A stretch of DNA of 64,000 nucleotides. It comes from Caenimonas soli. GTDB lineage: Bacteria > Pseudomonadota > Gammaproteobacteria > Burkholderiales > Burkholderiaceae_C. Every line of letters begins with the position of its first letter. The first letter of the stretch is position 1. Under the pieces are notes generated by a model. It was not told where the DNA came from. It searched no databases and worked only from the letters and a program-made list of their open reading frames with translations. The position numbers and the translations under genes are program-made. Of this stretch, positions 1-9,060 are shown in pieces. The DNA is taken from contig NZ_JABJVV010000002.1 in the NCBI RefSeq assembly GCF_013155545.1, positions 248,001 to 312,000 of the forward strand. Reading direction: 5' to 3'.

Positions 1-495
1 CAAGGCGCCCACCATCTGGCTCGCGATCGAGGCGGCCGCTTCCGGCTCGACGCCTGGCGGCAATGCCTGCTGCACAGCATCCAGCATCCTCCGGACACTC
101 TGCGCGGCGGCCTTTTGCACTGCCGTCGATTGGCGCGGCATCTCGGACGCGAGCGCGGCCACGGCACAGCCAATTTCGGCGCTCTTCAAGTGGGCCTCGG
201 ACAGATAGCCCACGACCAGTTTGTGAAAGGCGCTGTTGCCTCGCAGTCGCGCGTCCTGGGCGCTGCTGAGAACGTTCTTGGCGTTCTCGAGCCCTGCGCT
301 CTCGATCGCCTCAACCAGCAACGCATCGCGCGACGGAAAGTGCGCGTAGAAGCCGCCATGCGTCAGCCCGGCCTCTTTCATGATGTCGGCGACGCCAACA
401 CCGGCGAAGCCCTCGCGCCGGATCGCCCGCGCGGCGGCCTCAACGATGCGTTGATGGCTCATTTCCTTGCGGCCGGGTTGGCGGGTCGTGCTCAC
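1..495 (-). CDS. TetR/AcrR family transcriptional regulator (3' end outside window)
   Basis: The 165 codons present encode a TetR repressor. The N-terminal helix-turn-helix runs through GVGVADIMKEAGLTHGGFYA (about residues 33-52), followed by the start of the ligand domain with a GCAVAALASEMPR segment. The stop codon lies beyond base 1. I chose the GTG at 495; an in-frame ATG at 462 is an alternative that would shorten the arm before the helix-turn-helix. A palindrome at 515-532 lies 19 bases upstream, which suggests autoregulation. The protein is strikingly similar to the TetR at 59446-60033 (shared VADIMKEAGLTHG.FYAHF.SR), and the same operator core precedes that gene. Target genes may lie left of the window. 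The family call is firm; the ligand is unknown. Confidence 0.9.
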   Translation of the reverse strand, partial: MSTTRQPGRKEMSHQRIVEAAARAIRREGFAGVGVADIMKEAGLTHGGFYAHFPSRDALLVEAIESAGLENAKNVLSSAQDARLRGNSAFHKLVVGYLSEAHLKSAEIGCAVAALASEMPRQSTAVQKAAAQSVRRMLDAVQQALPPGVEPEAAASIASQMVGAL

Positions 496-514
496 GGACG
501 GATTCTAGCGCAAA

Positions 515-532
515 ATATGATGCACATCATAT
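515..532. promoter_or_regulatory. TetR operator, copy 1
   Basis: The sequence ATATGATGCACATCATAT has two perfect 8-bp arms around a central CA. It sits 19 bases before the GTG start of the leftward TetR gene. The core ATGATGnnCATCAT recurs at 59434-59447, at the start of the paralogous TetR gene, and at 60074-60087, in front of the quinone oxidoreductase. The role as operator is inferred from position and recurrence. Confidence 0.75.
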
Positions 533-617
533 CATCGGCCACACGCCCTGGCGACCGATGGTAAAAGTCGCTCAGCGCCTTGACACGAGGGCCGCGACGG
601 CATACGCTTTATCATTG

Positions 618-627
618 AACGATCGTT
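618..627. promoter_or_regulatory. AACGATCGTT palindrome upstream of thiolase
   Basis: A perfect 10-bp palindrome lies 113 bases before the thiolase start in an AT-richer stretch (about 605-635) that could hold the promoter. The shape resembles operators of TetR-type acyl-CoA-metabolism regulators, but it differs from the TetR operator at 515-532, so a regulator outside the window would be needed. Weak evidence on its own. Confidence 0.35.
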
Positions 628-740
628 ATTTAACTTGCCGGCGTTTGAAATTACCGTTACGCAACTGGACAGCAGCGTTCAAGCCTTCATTGACAAGCGC
701 GCTCCGCAATTCACCCTGAAAGCATCCAAGGACAAGCATC

Positions 741-1922
741 ATGAGCAAAGACATCGTCATCAGTTCCCCCGTGCGCAGCGCCATCGCCAGTTTCGGCGGA
801 TCGCTCAAGACGACGCCCACCGCCGCACTGGGCGCACATGCCATCGCCGCCGCATTGCGCCGTTCCGGTCTCGACCCGGCACGTGTCGATTCCGTGGTGA
901 TGGGCAATGTCGTGCAAGCCGGCAATGGCATGAACGTGGCTCGGCAGGCGGCAATCCACGGGGGCTTGCCGGTGAGCGTACCCGCCATGACCGTGAACCG
1001 CGTCTGCGGCTCCGGCGCCCAAGGCGTCGCGACCGCGTATGCGGAAGTGCTCGCCGGCGTTTCGCGCATCGTGATCGCCGGAGGCGTCGAGAACATGGAC
1101 CGCGCGCCCTACCTGCTGCCCGGCATGCGCTTCGGCGCCCGCATGGGAAATGTCGAGGCCATGGATTCCCTGCTGCTCGACGGATTGAACGACGCGTTTT
1201 CCGGCAAGCATTCCGGTTGGCACACGGAGGACCTGGTGCAGAAGTACGGCGTCTCGCGCGAAGCCCAAGACGCCTTTGCGGCGCAAAGCCAGCAGCGGTT
1301 CGCGGCGGCCCAAGCAGCGGGATGGTTCCAGGAAGAGATCGAGCCGTTGACGATCAAGGGCAACAAGGGGCCGACGATCTTCGCCGCGGATGAAGGGAAC
1401 CGTCCCGACACCACGCTGGAAACGCTCGCACGCCTCAAGCCCGCGTTCCGCCCCGACGGCACGATCACTGCAGGCAACGCACCCGGCATCAACGGCGGCG
1501 CCGCCGCCATGATCGTCTGTGAAAGTTCGGTAGCACGTGAAGCCGGCTTGACGCCGTTGCTCGCCATCCGCAGCGTTGCGGTGGCAGGTGTCGAGCCGGG
1601 CTTCTTCGGCTTGGGGCCTTTGCCGGCTATCCGTCAGGCGCTCGACCGCGCGGGGTGGAAGGTGGGCGACGTCGATCGCTACGAAGTCAATGAAGCTTTC
1701 GCGTCCATCGCAATCGTGGTGCGCGATGAACTCAAGATCGACCCGGCACGCTTCAACATCGATGGCGGCGCGATCGCCCACGGCCATCCGATCGGCGCCA
1801 CCGGCGCGATCCTCATCACCAAGGTCGCCCATGCGCTGAAGCGAACAGGTGGCAGCAAAGCGGTGGTGTCGCTGTGCATCGGCGGTGGGCAAGGCATCGC
1901 GTTGTGCCTCGAGCGCGTTTGA
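741..1922 (+). CDS. acetyl-CoA acetyltransferase / beta-ketothiolase
   Basis: A 393-residue thiolase, full family length. The acylation cysteine is C89 in NRVCGSG, the catalytic histidine lies in AHGHPIGATGA, and the second cysteine is in LCIGGGQG near the C-terminus. It condenses acetyl-CoA units or cleaves 3-oxoacyl-CoA in the cytoplasm. The ATG follows an AAGGA ribosome site. It is codirectional with a small unknown gene and a molybdopterin oxidoreductase, which suggests a degradative role rather than polyhydroxyalkanoate synthesis. A second thiolase (43556-44740) shares the same motifs. Exact acyl-CoA specificity cannot be read from sequence. Confidence 0.93.
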   Translation: MSKDIVISSPVRSAIASFGGSLKTTPTAALGAHAIAAALRRSGLDPARVDSVVMGNVVQAGNGMNVARQAAIHGGLPVSVPAMTVNRVCGSGAQGVATAYAEVLAGVSRIVIAGGVENMDRAPYLLPGMRFGARMGNVEAMDSLLLDGLNDAFSGKHSGWHTEDLVQKYGVSREAQDAFAAQSQQRFAAAQAAGWFQEEIEPLTIKGNKGPTIFAADEGNRPDTTLETLARLKPAFRPDGTITAGNAPGINGGAAAMIVCESSVAREAGLTPLLAIRSVAVAGVEPGFFGLGPLPAIRQALDRAGWKVGDVDRYEVNEAFASIAIVVRDELKIDPARFNIDGGAIAHGHPIGATGAILITKVAHALKRTGGSKAVVSLCIGGGQGIALCLERV

Positions 1923-1972
1923 TCATTCGCATCCATCATGGCCAAGCGCTTTGCCAAGAGCGGTTACATCGT

Positions 1973-2215
1973 GTGGAGTCTTTCGTGAGCTTCGAGGCAA
2001 ACGGCGACCGGGCAACTTTCCAGCTGCGATTCCGTTCGCTGGTTGGCGAAGCGAACGAGGTCACGTGCCCGTGTGACGCGGCGGGTCATGTGGTCATGGA
2101 CGAGATGAGCGAACGTGCCCGCAGCAGCTACTTATTTGCCCGCGCGATGGTCGGCCGGTTTTATGCGCCACCGGAGATCACGCCTGAAGTACACCGCGAA
2201 CTGGCCTTTGCCTGA
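1973..2215 (+). CDS. small protein of unknown function
   Basis: An 80-residue reading frame fills the gap between the thiolase and the molybdopterin oxidoreductase, ending 29 bases before the latter. The sequence is mixed and non-repetitive, with two cysteines in a VTCPC segment and a Pro-rich YAPPEITPEVHRE tail. I recognise no family. I chose GTG 1973 because AAGAGCGG lies a suitable distance upstream; GTG 1985 is also possible, and the open frame extends back to 1874 inside the thiolase. Its place between two codirectional enzyme genes argues that it is real. Confidence 0.5.
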   Translation: MESFVSFEANGDRATFQLRFRSLVGEANEVTCPCDAAGHVVMDEMSERARSSYLFARAMVGRFYAPPEITPEVHRELAFA

Positions 2216-2244
2216 ACAGCTCCCCAATTCCTTGTGATCCAACC

Positions 2245-4434
2245 ATGACCGAGAAGCGCGCACTCTGTTCGGGCTGCGACATCTATTGCCAGGTGCTCGC
2301 GGAAACGCCCGAGTCGGGCAAAGTGGGAGACGTCCGGGTGAAGGCGATGGACCCGCGGCCGCTCAAGGCCAACATCTGCATCAAGGGCGTCCATGCGCCG
2401 GCGGGTTTCAGCCATCCGGAGCGCGTGCTCTATCCGCTCAAACGGACGGGCCCACGCGGCAGCGGGCAATGGCAGCGTGTGAGCTGGGAACAAGCCATGG
2501 ACGACATCGGTGCACGCCTGGCGGCCATCGTCGCAAAGCATGGCGCCGAGGCACTGACGGTGTCGACCTCGCAGTGGAACACGCAGACCGACAATGGCGC
2601 CGCGCGGCGCTTCATGAACCTGCTCGGTTCGCCCAACTGGATCAGCGGCGTAGCACTGTGCTCGGGCAACACGGCCGCGATCAACCGCATGGTCTACGGC
2701 TGGTACCCGTATCCGGATTACGCGCAGGCGAATTGCATCGTGCTCTTCGGGCACAACCCCAAGCAGCACTCCTGGACGCCGATCTACAACGCCATCCGCC
2801 GGGCGCAGGAGCGCGGCGCCAAACTGATCGTGATGGACCCGCGCAAAAGCGAGAGCGCCGAGCGCGCCGATCTCTGGCTGCCGTTGAAGCCCGGCACGGA
2901 CGCTGCCATGTGCTTCGGCTGGTTGAAGGTCATCCTCGACGAGGAGCTGTACGACAAAGCCTTCGTCGAAAAGTGGACCACTGGCTTCGCTGAGTTTCGC
3001 AGGCGCGTCAACGAGTTCCCGCTGGAGCGCGTGGCCGCCATTACAGGCGTCGCCCCTGAACTGATCGCCCAAGCGGCGCGCATGTACGCCACCACCGGTC
3101 CTGCGGTGATCCCGTGGACACCGATCACCGACCAGCAGCGCAACTCCACGTCGGCGATTCGCCTGATGTGCAGCCTGCGCGCGCTCTGCGGCTATGTCGA
3201 CGTGCCGGGCGGCGAACTGTTGCACGGATTCCATCCCGACATCATTCATGAGTCGGAGCTCGAATTGCATGACGCCCTGCCCGAAGCGCAGCGTGCGAAG
3301 CAGCTGGGCGCGGACAAGCATCCTGCGTTCACGTACCGCGGCACCGCGGCGCTGGGAGAACCGGCCAAGCGGGTTTGGGGCTATGAATGGCCGAACATCG
3401 TGAGCGGCAGCTACATGGCCAATCCTTCGGCCGTGTTCCGCGCGATGGCCGACGGCGACCCGTACCCGGTCAAGGCATTCATCACGCTGGGCAACAACAC
3501 GCTGATGAGTTTTGCCAACATGCAACTGATCCAGCGCGCGATGATGAACCAGGACCTCATCGTCGCCGTCGAGCACTTCCGCACGCCCACCGCGCAGCTG
3601 GCCGACTACATCCTGCCGGGAGATGCGTGGCTGGAACGCAATTGCCTCAGCGACGCATTCGGCTGGACCGCGATCTATCGGCCTTCGCAGAAAGTCGTCG
3701 AGCCGCCGGGCGAGTGCCGGGGCGTCTATGACTTCTGGCGCGAGCTGGCGATTCGCATGGGCCAAGGCGAACAGTTTCCCTGGCCCACCAACGAAGACGT
3801 TCTGGATCATCGGCTCCAACGCATGGGAATGAACTTCGAAACGTTCGCCGAGAAGCACCCCTATCATCTGCACAAGCCGCGCTACCGCAAGTACGAACAA
3901 ACTGGATTTGCTACCCCGTCGGGAAAGGTCGAATTGAGTTCGAGCATCCTGGGCGAGCTCGGCTTCGATCCATTGCCTTACTGGCGCGACGATCCGCCGC
4001 ACGACCCGGCATGGCCACTCACGATGTTCATGGGCGTGCGCGAGGACGAGTACTTTCAGACCGGTCACCGGCACATCACCGCACTGCGCGTGCGAAGCCC
4101 CGAGCCAAAGATGTTCATCGCAGCGGCGACGGCGGCGCGGGCCGGCCTGGCCGAAGGTGAATGGGCCGAAGTGGTCACGCCGCAAGGCCGCGTCAAACTC
4201 AGGACCGCCATTCGCGCCGAGATGCCGGAGCAGACGGTGCGGGTGCCGCACGGCTGGTGGTTGCCGGAACGACCGGAAGGCGACGGCACGCTCTCAGGTG
4301 CGTGGGAATATGCCGACGCGCAGATCTGTCCCGATGACGATGACTATCTCGACATGGAGCAGGGCATCCCGCACCTCAAGGGCATCCCCTGCAATGTGCG
4401 GGCGATCGAGACGCCGGCCCACTGGATAAAGTGA
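2245..4434 (+). CDS. molybdopterin-dependent oxidoreductase (DMSO reductase superfamily)
   Basis: A 729-residue protein of the bis-MGD family. The N-terminal [4Fe-4S] ligands are C8, C11, C15 and C45. C139 in VALCSGN sits where formate dehydrogenases and NapA-like enzymes carry the molybdenum ligand. The C-terminal part (about 610-725) is the molydopterin-dinucleotide binding domain. No Tat signal is visible, so it is probably cytoplasmic. The length and lack of partner subunits nearby resemble single-subunit oxidoreductases, hydratases or dehydrogenases rather than respiratory complexes. The preceding thiolase suggests a CoA-linked pathway. Its reaction cannot be named. The stop is 8 bases from the stop of the convergent AraC gene. 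Confidence 0.88.
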   Translation: MTEKRALCSGCDIYCQVLAETPESGKVGDVRVKAMDPRPLKANICIKGVHAPAGFSHPERVLYPLKRTGPRGSGQWQRVSWEQAMDDIGARLAAIVAKHGAEALTVSTSQWNTQTDNGAARRFMNLLGSPNWISGVALCSGNTAAINRMVYGWYPYPDYAQANCIVLFGHNPKQHSWTPIYNAIRRAQERGAKLIVMDPRKSESAERADLWLPLKPGTDAAMCFGWLKVILDEELYDKAFVEKWTTGFAEFRRRVNEFPLERVAAITGVAPELIAQAARMYATTGPAVIPWTPITDQQRNSTSAIRLMCSLRALCGYVDVPGGELLHGFHPDIIHESELELHDALPEAQRAKQLGADKHPAFTYRGTAALGEPAKRVWGYEWPNIVSGSYMANPSAVFRAMADGDPYPVKAFITLGNNTLMSFANMQLIQRAMMNQDLIVAVEHFRTPTAQLADYILPGDAWLERNCLSDAFGWTAIYRPSQKVVEPPGECRGVYDFWRELAIRMGQGEQFPWPTNEDVLDHRLQRMGMNFETFAEKHPYHLHKPRYRKYEQTGFATPSGKVELSSSILGELGFDPLPYWRDDPPHDPAWPLTMFMGVREDEYFQTGHRHITALRVRSPEPKMFIAAATAARAGLAEGEWAEVVTPQGRVKLRTAIRAEMPEQTVRVPHGWWLPERPEGDGTLSGAWEYADAQICPDDDDYLDMEQGIPHLKGIPCNVRAIETPAHWIK

Positions 4435-4442
4435 CCAATGCG

Positions 4443-5504
4443 TCACACCCTCGTCGCAGCAGTCTCGGCACGGAAATCGCTTGGCGATCTCCCCGTCCAC
4501 TTCCTGAACGCCTTGCGAAAGTTGGACGGATCCGAAAAGCCGACGCGCTCGCAGACATCTTCGACCGACAGCGAAGTGCGCTCGAGGTACTCCACGGCAA
4601 GCGTCCGGCGCACATCGTCGATGATCGACTGGTAGGACAATTCTTCCGAGGCCAGTCTGCGGTTGAGCGTGCGCAACGACATGCCGAGGTGCGCGGCAAT
4701 CTCATCGATTTTTGGAAAGCGCCCTGGCTGATTCACGAGGATGACTCTGATGGAGTCGCCGAGCTCCGACCCCGGGGGTTGCTCCGACAGGACCTGCTCG
4801 CAAAAGCGCTGGCAAACGTTGGCCACCACCGGGTTCGCGTTCGGCAACGGCAAACTCCAGGCCGATTCGGCGAAGTGCCACTCCATGGTCTCGGCTCCAA
4901 ACTCGACCGGGCAGTTGAACATTTGGCGGTAGGTTCGCCAATGAGGTGGCGCAGGGTAGGGAAGCAGCATGCGCGTGGAAGGAAACGGCGCCTCCATGAC
5001 GCGGCTGAGGAAGGCATGGTTCGAGCTGCGCCAGAACTCCGCAACGAATGGCAGGAGTTCGCCCAGCGACGCCGGGTCATGACTGCGCATCTTGATCGTC
5101 CCCCCTTCTATGCGTGCGGCGATCTGCAGCACAGGTCCCGCTTGCCGAAGGTGTCGAAAACTCAGGTTCATCGCATCCCCGAGCGTCTTGCTGCTGGCCA
5201 AGGCATAGCCGTAGATGCCGAAGTCGCTGATGCGCTGCCGGGCCCCCGCGCGCAGCGCCACATCCGATCGCTTCGCGAGGCGCTGCGCATTGCGATAGAT
5301 GGCTAAACGCTGGTCGCGGGAGATCAGCGCTGCATGGTCGTCGAACTGCTCGCCGCGCACCCCCGTACCACTCAGCAAGGCGCGCAACGACACGCCCTGG
5401 CTTTCCATCTCTGCGATGAGCGCCTTCAGCCCGAAAAGGCTCAGTTGCGGCGTGTTGCGGTCACCTGGACGGTGGATGAAAGTCAGCTTGGGCACTGCCA
5501 TCAC
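4443..5504 (-). CDS. AraC family transcriptional regulator
   Basis: A 353-residue regulator of the OruR/ArgR-like AraC type. An N-terminal arabinose-binding-like effector domain spans about residues 15-215, and a C-terminal double helix-turn-helix spans about 245-345, with IDEIAAHLGMSLRTLNRRL in the first helix pair and VCERVGFSDPSNFRKAFRKW in the second. It is divergent from the enoyl-CoA hydratase (start 5652), separated by 147 bases, so it is the likely activator of that 13-kb block. Two ATGs at 5504 and 5501 are possible starts. Confidence 0.92.
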   Translation of the reverse strand: MMAVPKLTFIHRPGDRNTPQLSLFGLKALIAEMESQGVSLRALLSGTGVRGEQFDDHAALISRDQRLAIYRNAQRLAKRSDVALRAGARQRISDFGIYGYALASSKTLGDAMNLSFRHLRQAGPVLQIAARIEGGTIKMRSHDPASLGELLPFVAEFWRSSNHAFLSRVMEAPFPSTRMLLPYPAPPHWRTYRQMFNCPVEFGAETMEWHFAESAWSLPLPNANPVVANVCQRFCEQVLSEQPPGSELGDSIRVILVNQPGRFPKIDEIAAHLGMSLRTLNRRLASEELSYQSIIDDVRRTLAVEYLERTSLSVEDVCERVGFSDPSNFRKAFRKWTGRSPSDFRAETAATRV

Positions 5505-5651
5505 GAGACCCCGCTAGTTAAGAGTGTGGCACGAACCAACCTGCATATTGGCATTAAATCACCTTTTCCTTCGGAAGTCGCGCTCGGACAATCGCACCAG
5601 AAAGAAGGGCTGCGGTGCCCAAATTTTTCCAGATCAACCAGGAGCAACCCG

Positions 5652-6449
5652 ATGAGTGAAGAGATCATCCTCGCGGCACGGCATGGCAATGTGACCGTGC
5701 TGACCATGCACTTCCGTCCCTACAACTTGATGTCGCAGACGCTGCTCACTCCGCTGATCGCGAAGATGCGCGACGCCGCCGCACAAGGCAGCCGCGCCAT
5801 CGTTTTGCGCAGCGGCCTGCGGCATTTCTGCGCGGGTGCGGACGTCACCCAGTTTGACGCGCTCATGGAGCAGGCCAAGAACGACGGTAAAGCAGCGAGT
5901 GCACCTGCGTGGAGTCCGGTGGACGTACTGAATGCGTTCGAGACTTTGCCCGTGCCCATCGTTGCAAGCGTTCACGGTGCCTGCCTGGGCGGTGGCGTTG
6001 AGCTCGCCTTGGCCTCGGATTACATCATCGCCGCCCGGTCGGCCAAGTTTGGCTCGGTGGAAAGCGCATTGGGTCTGCACCCTCTGATGGGCGGCATCCA
6101 GCGGCAAGTTCAGCGCATCGGTGTGGCCCGCGCCAAGGAAATGTCGATGCTCGGCCGCCGGTACGACGCCGAGACACTGGAGCGTTGGGGGCTGATCAAC
6201 CTGGTCGTAGCGGACGACAAGCTGGAGGAGTCCACGCTGATGGTGGCCCAGGAGTTCGCCAACGGGCCGACGATTGCGCATGCAGTGACCAAGCAGATTG
6301 TGCGGGTCGCCGCCAATGAAGGCGTTGAAGCAGCCGACCTGGCGATGGGTGGGTTGCAGAAGGCGATATGGAACTCCAAGGACGTGAGGGTGGGACTCGA
6401 CTCCTTCCTAAAACAGGGACCCGGTCTCGCCAAGTTCGAGGGGGTCTGA
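5652..6449 (+). CDS. enoyl-CoA hydratase/isomerase family protein
   Basis: A 265-residue crotonase-fold protein. The oxyanion segment is FCAGADVTQF (59-68) and the second is GACLGGGVELAL (109-120). Both catalytic glutamates of classical enoyl-CoA hydratases appear to be kept, E117 in GGGVELA and E137 in FGSVESALG, so hydration of an enoyl-CoA is chemically plausible. I chose ATG 5652 because AGGAG lies about 8 bases upstream; the open frame reaches back to 5334 without a better start. First gene of the rightward block; its stop almost touches the CoA transferase start, indicating co-transcription. C-C lyase or isomerase activity of the same fold cannot be excluded. Confidence 0.92.
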   Translation: MSEEIILAARHGNVTVLTMHFRPYNLMSQTLLTPLIAKMRDAAAQGSRAIVLRSGLRHFCAGADVTQFDALMEQAKNDGKAASAPAWSPVDVLNAFETLPVPIVASVHGACLGGGVELALASDYIIAARSAKFGSVESALGLHPLMGGIQRQVQRIGVARAKEMSMLGRRYDAETLERWGLINLVVADDKLEESTLMVAQEFANGPTIAHAVTKQIVRVAANEGVEAADLAMGGLQKAIWNSKDVRVGLDSFLKQGPGLAKFEGV

Positions 6450-6451
6450 TC

Positions 6452-7738
6452 ATGTCCGGACCCCTGCAAGGCTTGAAAGTAGTCGACTTCTCTCGCGTGC
6501 TGGCTGGGCCTTTATGCGCCCGGACCCTGGCTGACTTGGGCGCCGAGGTCATCAAGATCGAGCCTCCTCGTCCCGACGTGTCTCGCTTGGCTTTTCCGTT
6601 CGTCGACGGCATGTCCGGCTACTACGCCCAGCAGAACGTCGGCAAGCGCAACGTCAGCATCGACCTCAACGTCCAAGGTTCTGTGGACCTGGTCTTGAAA
6701 ATGATCGACGAGGCAGACATCGTGGTCGAGAATTTTCGGGCCGGAACGCTCAAGTTCTTCGGGCTTGACTATGCAACTTTGGCCAAGCGCAATCCGCGTC
6801 TGATCTACGTGTCGATTTCGGGCTACGGTCAAGGCGGGCCCTGGGCATCGCGCATGGCCTATGCACCGACGGTACAAGCAGAGGCCGGCTTCACGCACAA
6901 CACGCTGCGCCACTACGGAGACGCGCTCAGCCGCCTGCGCCCTGACCCGCTTTCGCACGCCGACGTTTACGCCGGGTTGCAAGCGACCATCGCCGTCCTG
7001 GCGGCCGTCAGGGGCCGGGAAGTGACCGGTCGCGGCCAGTACATCGACGTTGCCATGGCAGCAGTCCTGTTGGCCGTCAATGAGCGTGCGCACATCGATA
7101 TGGCGGGCATCGACACGGGTGCTGAGCCGGGCGTTTTGGGCGCCACCGAAGGCGCCTTCTTCGTCGGGCCAGGGGGCGAGCGCTTCCTGACACCGCAGAG
7201 TCTGGTGGGTAGCGGCACGTTCCCGCAGTACCTTGGCGCGATGCGCCGTATCGACTTGGCGAGTGATCCCCGCTTCGCGACCGCAGAAGCGCGAGCGGCG
7301 AACTACGACGCGCTCCATGCGATCGTGCAAGCGTGGATACTCACCTTCCGCGACATGGCCACGCTCGATGCACAGTTGGACGAAGCCAAAATTGCAATGG
7401 GCCAGATACGGACGACGGAGGAACTTGCGAATTCCGAATGGGCGGAGTACTGGGGTGCGGTGCAGGACGTGCCGGACCGCCGGGGGGGCTCTTACCGTTT
7501 GCACGGCCGGCCCTGGCGCTTCTCGGAGGACAAGCTCCCCGCGCCTACGGCGCCTTCGTTCCGCGGTGAGAACAACGCGGAGGTCTTTGCAAGCCTGGGC
7601 ATGAACCAGGAGCAGATCAAGGCGGCGATTGCGGCGGGCATGCTGGTAGAGCACGTGCCGGAGATTTCCCCTGTGGCCATCAACCCGGCAGCGGCGGGCG
7701 TACCGGCCGGCAATGTCAGCGACACTGTGGACGCCTGA
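6452..7738 (+). CDS. CaiB/BaiF family (class III) CoA transferase
   Basis: A 428-residue class III CoA transferase. Typical features are the N-terminal VVDFSRVLAGPLCARTLADL segment, AEVIKIEPP at 31-39, and the acyl-carrying aspartate D171 in SHADVYAGLQA. It would move CoA between carboxylic acids, probably activating the pathway substrate or an intermediate. ATG 6452 begins two bases after the enoyl-CoA hydratase stop, with GAGGGGG as ribosome site. The C-terminal tail after about residue 395 is Ala/Pro-rich and variable. The donor and acceptor acids are unknown; the acyl-CoA ligase 9 kb downstream gives a second activation route. Confidence 0.92.
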   Translation: MSGPLQGLKVVDFSRVLAGPLCARTLADLGAEVIKIEPPRPDVSRLAFPFVDGMSGYYAQQNVGKRNVSIDLNVQGSVDLVLKMIDEADIVVENFRAGTLKFFGLDYATLAKRNPRLIYVSISGYGQGGPWASRMAYAPTVQAEAGFTHNTLRHYGDALSRLRPDPLSHADVYAGLQATIAVLAAVRGREVTGRGQYIDVAMAAVLLAVNERAHIDMAGIDTGAEPGVLGATEGAFFVGPGGERFLTPQSLVGSGTFPQYLGAMRRIDLASDPRFATAEARAANYDALHAIVQAWILTFRDMATLDAQLDEAKIAMGQIRTTEELANSEWAEYWGAVQDVPDRRGGSYRLHGRPWRFSEDKLPAPTAPSFRGENNAEVFASLGMNQEQIKAAIAAGMLVEHVPEISPVAINPAAAGVPAGNVSDTVDA

Positions 7739-7743
7739 TCGCC

Positions 7744-9060
7744 ATGACCTTCGAAACCGATCACACGCACGACCCGGCCGTTCAAAGCTGGGGCACCAGC
7801 GCGAACGCGCCCGGCACTGAGTTTCCCATCCAGAACCTGCCGCTCGGCGTGTTCAGCACGGCCGCTGCCAAAGAACGCAGGATCGGTGTCGCCATCGGCG
7901 ACCAGATCCTCGGCATTGGCGCCGCCTTGGACAAGGGACTGCTGCCGGGCCTCGAAGGCTTGTCGACCGCGTTGCGCAGCGACAGTCTCAACTTGCTGAT
8001 GTCGAGTGGACGCGCTGCAAGACAAGCACTGCGCGATACGGTTTTCACACTGCTGCGCGCCGACAGTGGCCACGCTGCAGCGGCCGGTGCTTGCCTGGTG
8101 CCGATGCGCGACGCCCGGATGCACTTGCCGGCGCAGATCGGTAATTTCACCGACTTTTTCACATCCATCCACCACGCGCGCCGTACGGGCGAACTTTTTC
8201 GGCCCGACATGCCCGTGGCACCCAACTTCCGGCACATGCCGATTGCCTACCACGGCCGTGCGTCCACGGTGGTCGAGAGCGGGGTCCCCTGCGTCCGGCC
8301 GCGAGGACAACTTGCGGATCCACAAGGAGCAGCTCAGGTCTACGCGCCCTCACAACGCCTGGACTTCGAACTGGAGGTGGGTTGCTTCGTTGGCCGCGAA
8401 AACTCCTTAGGCCAGCCCATTTCGATCGACGACGCCGACGATCACATGTTCGGGCTTTGCCTGGTCAATGACTGGTCGGCGCGCGACATCCAGATGTGGG
8501 AGAGCTATCCCCTGGGTCCGTTCCTCGCCAAGAGCTTCATGACGACAGCGTCGCCCTGGGTGGTGACCCTGGAAGCCCTGGCGCCGTACCGCGTGCCGGC
8601 GCCGAAGCGCGACGCAGACGACACGCCGCTGCCGGCGGCGCTCACGTCGACAAGACATGTGACCCAGGGTGGCATCTCGATCTCGCTGAAGGTTCTGCTG
8701 CAGACAGCTGCAATGCAAAAAAGCGGCATGGCCCCGGTCGTGATTTCGCAGCCGCAATTCAGCGACCAGTACTGGACGCTGGGACAAATGCTCACCCACC
8801 ACACCAGCAACGGCTGCAGTCTGCGCACCGGGGACTTGTTGTCCAGTGGCACCGTCTCGGGCCCGGAGCGCAAGGACTCGGGCTGCCTGATCGAGTTCAA
8901 TGCCGGGGGCAAGCAGGCTCTGCCGCTGCCCTCGGGTGAAACGCGTCTCTTTCTCGAAGACGGCGACACGGTGTGGCTGCGCGGCGTGTGCGAGCGGGAT
9001 GGCTACAAGCCGATCGGATTCGGCGAGTGCAAGGGCCAAATTGTGAGGGATGCGACATGA
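7744..9060 (+). CDS. fahA: fumarylacetoacetase
   Basis: A 438-residue protein matching true fumarylacetoacetase rather than the shorter FAA-hydrolase relatives. Residues corresponding to the mouse enzyme are present: metal ligands D137 (NFTDFF), E209 and E211 (LDFELE) and D243 (NDWSARDIQ), general base H144 and K263. The family enzyme splits fumarylacetoacetate to fumarate and acetoacetate, ending tyrosine/homogentisate breakdown. No homogentisate dioxygenase or maleylacetoacetate isomerase is nearby, so here it may act on another 3,5-dioxo acid. It starts 5 bases after the CoA transferase stop, and its TGA overlaps the next ATG. Confidence 0.92.
   Translation: MTFETDHTHDPAVQSWGTSANAPGTEFPIQNLPLGVFSTAAAKERRIGVAIGDQILGIGAALDKGLLPGLEGLSTALRSDSLNLLMSSGRAARQALRDTVFTLLRADSGHAAAAGACLVPMRDARMHLPAQIGNFTDFFTSIHHARRTGELFRPDMPVAPNFRHMPIAYHGRASTVVESGVPCVRPRGQLADPQGAAQVYAPSQRLDFELEVGCFVGRENSLGQPISIDDADDHMFGLCLVNDWSARDIQMWESYPLGPFLAKSFMTTASPWVVTLEALAPYRVPAPKRDADDTPLPAALTSTRHVTQGGISISLKVLLQTAAMQKSGMAPVVISQPQFSDQYWTLGQMLTHHTSNGCSLRTGDLLSSGTVSGPERKDSGCLIEFNAGGKQALPLPSGETRLFLEDGDTVWLRGVCERDGYKPIGFGECKGQIVRDAT

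Noticed and set aside
2161-4251. 696-codon open frame on the minus strand
   Set aside because: It lies entirely opposite the molybdopterin oxidoreductase, is Arg/His-rich and lacks any recognisable domain. It is a typical shadow of a high-GC gene.
4431-4446. Small inverted repeat GTGAC/GTCAC between convergent genes
   Set aside because: Only 5-bp arms without a T-run; too weak for a terminator.
5521-5570. TGGCAC followed by a GC, possibly a sigma-54 promoter
   Set aside because: The distance between the GG and GC does not fit the required 10 bases, so it was not called.
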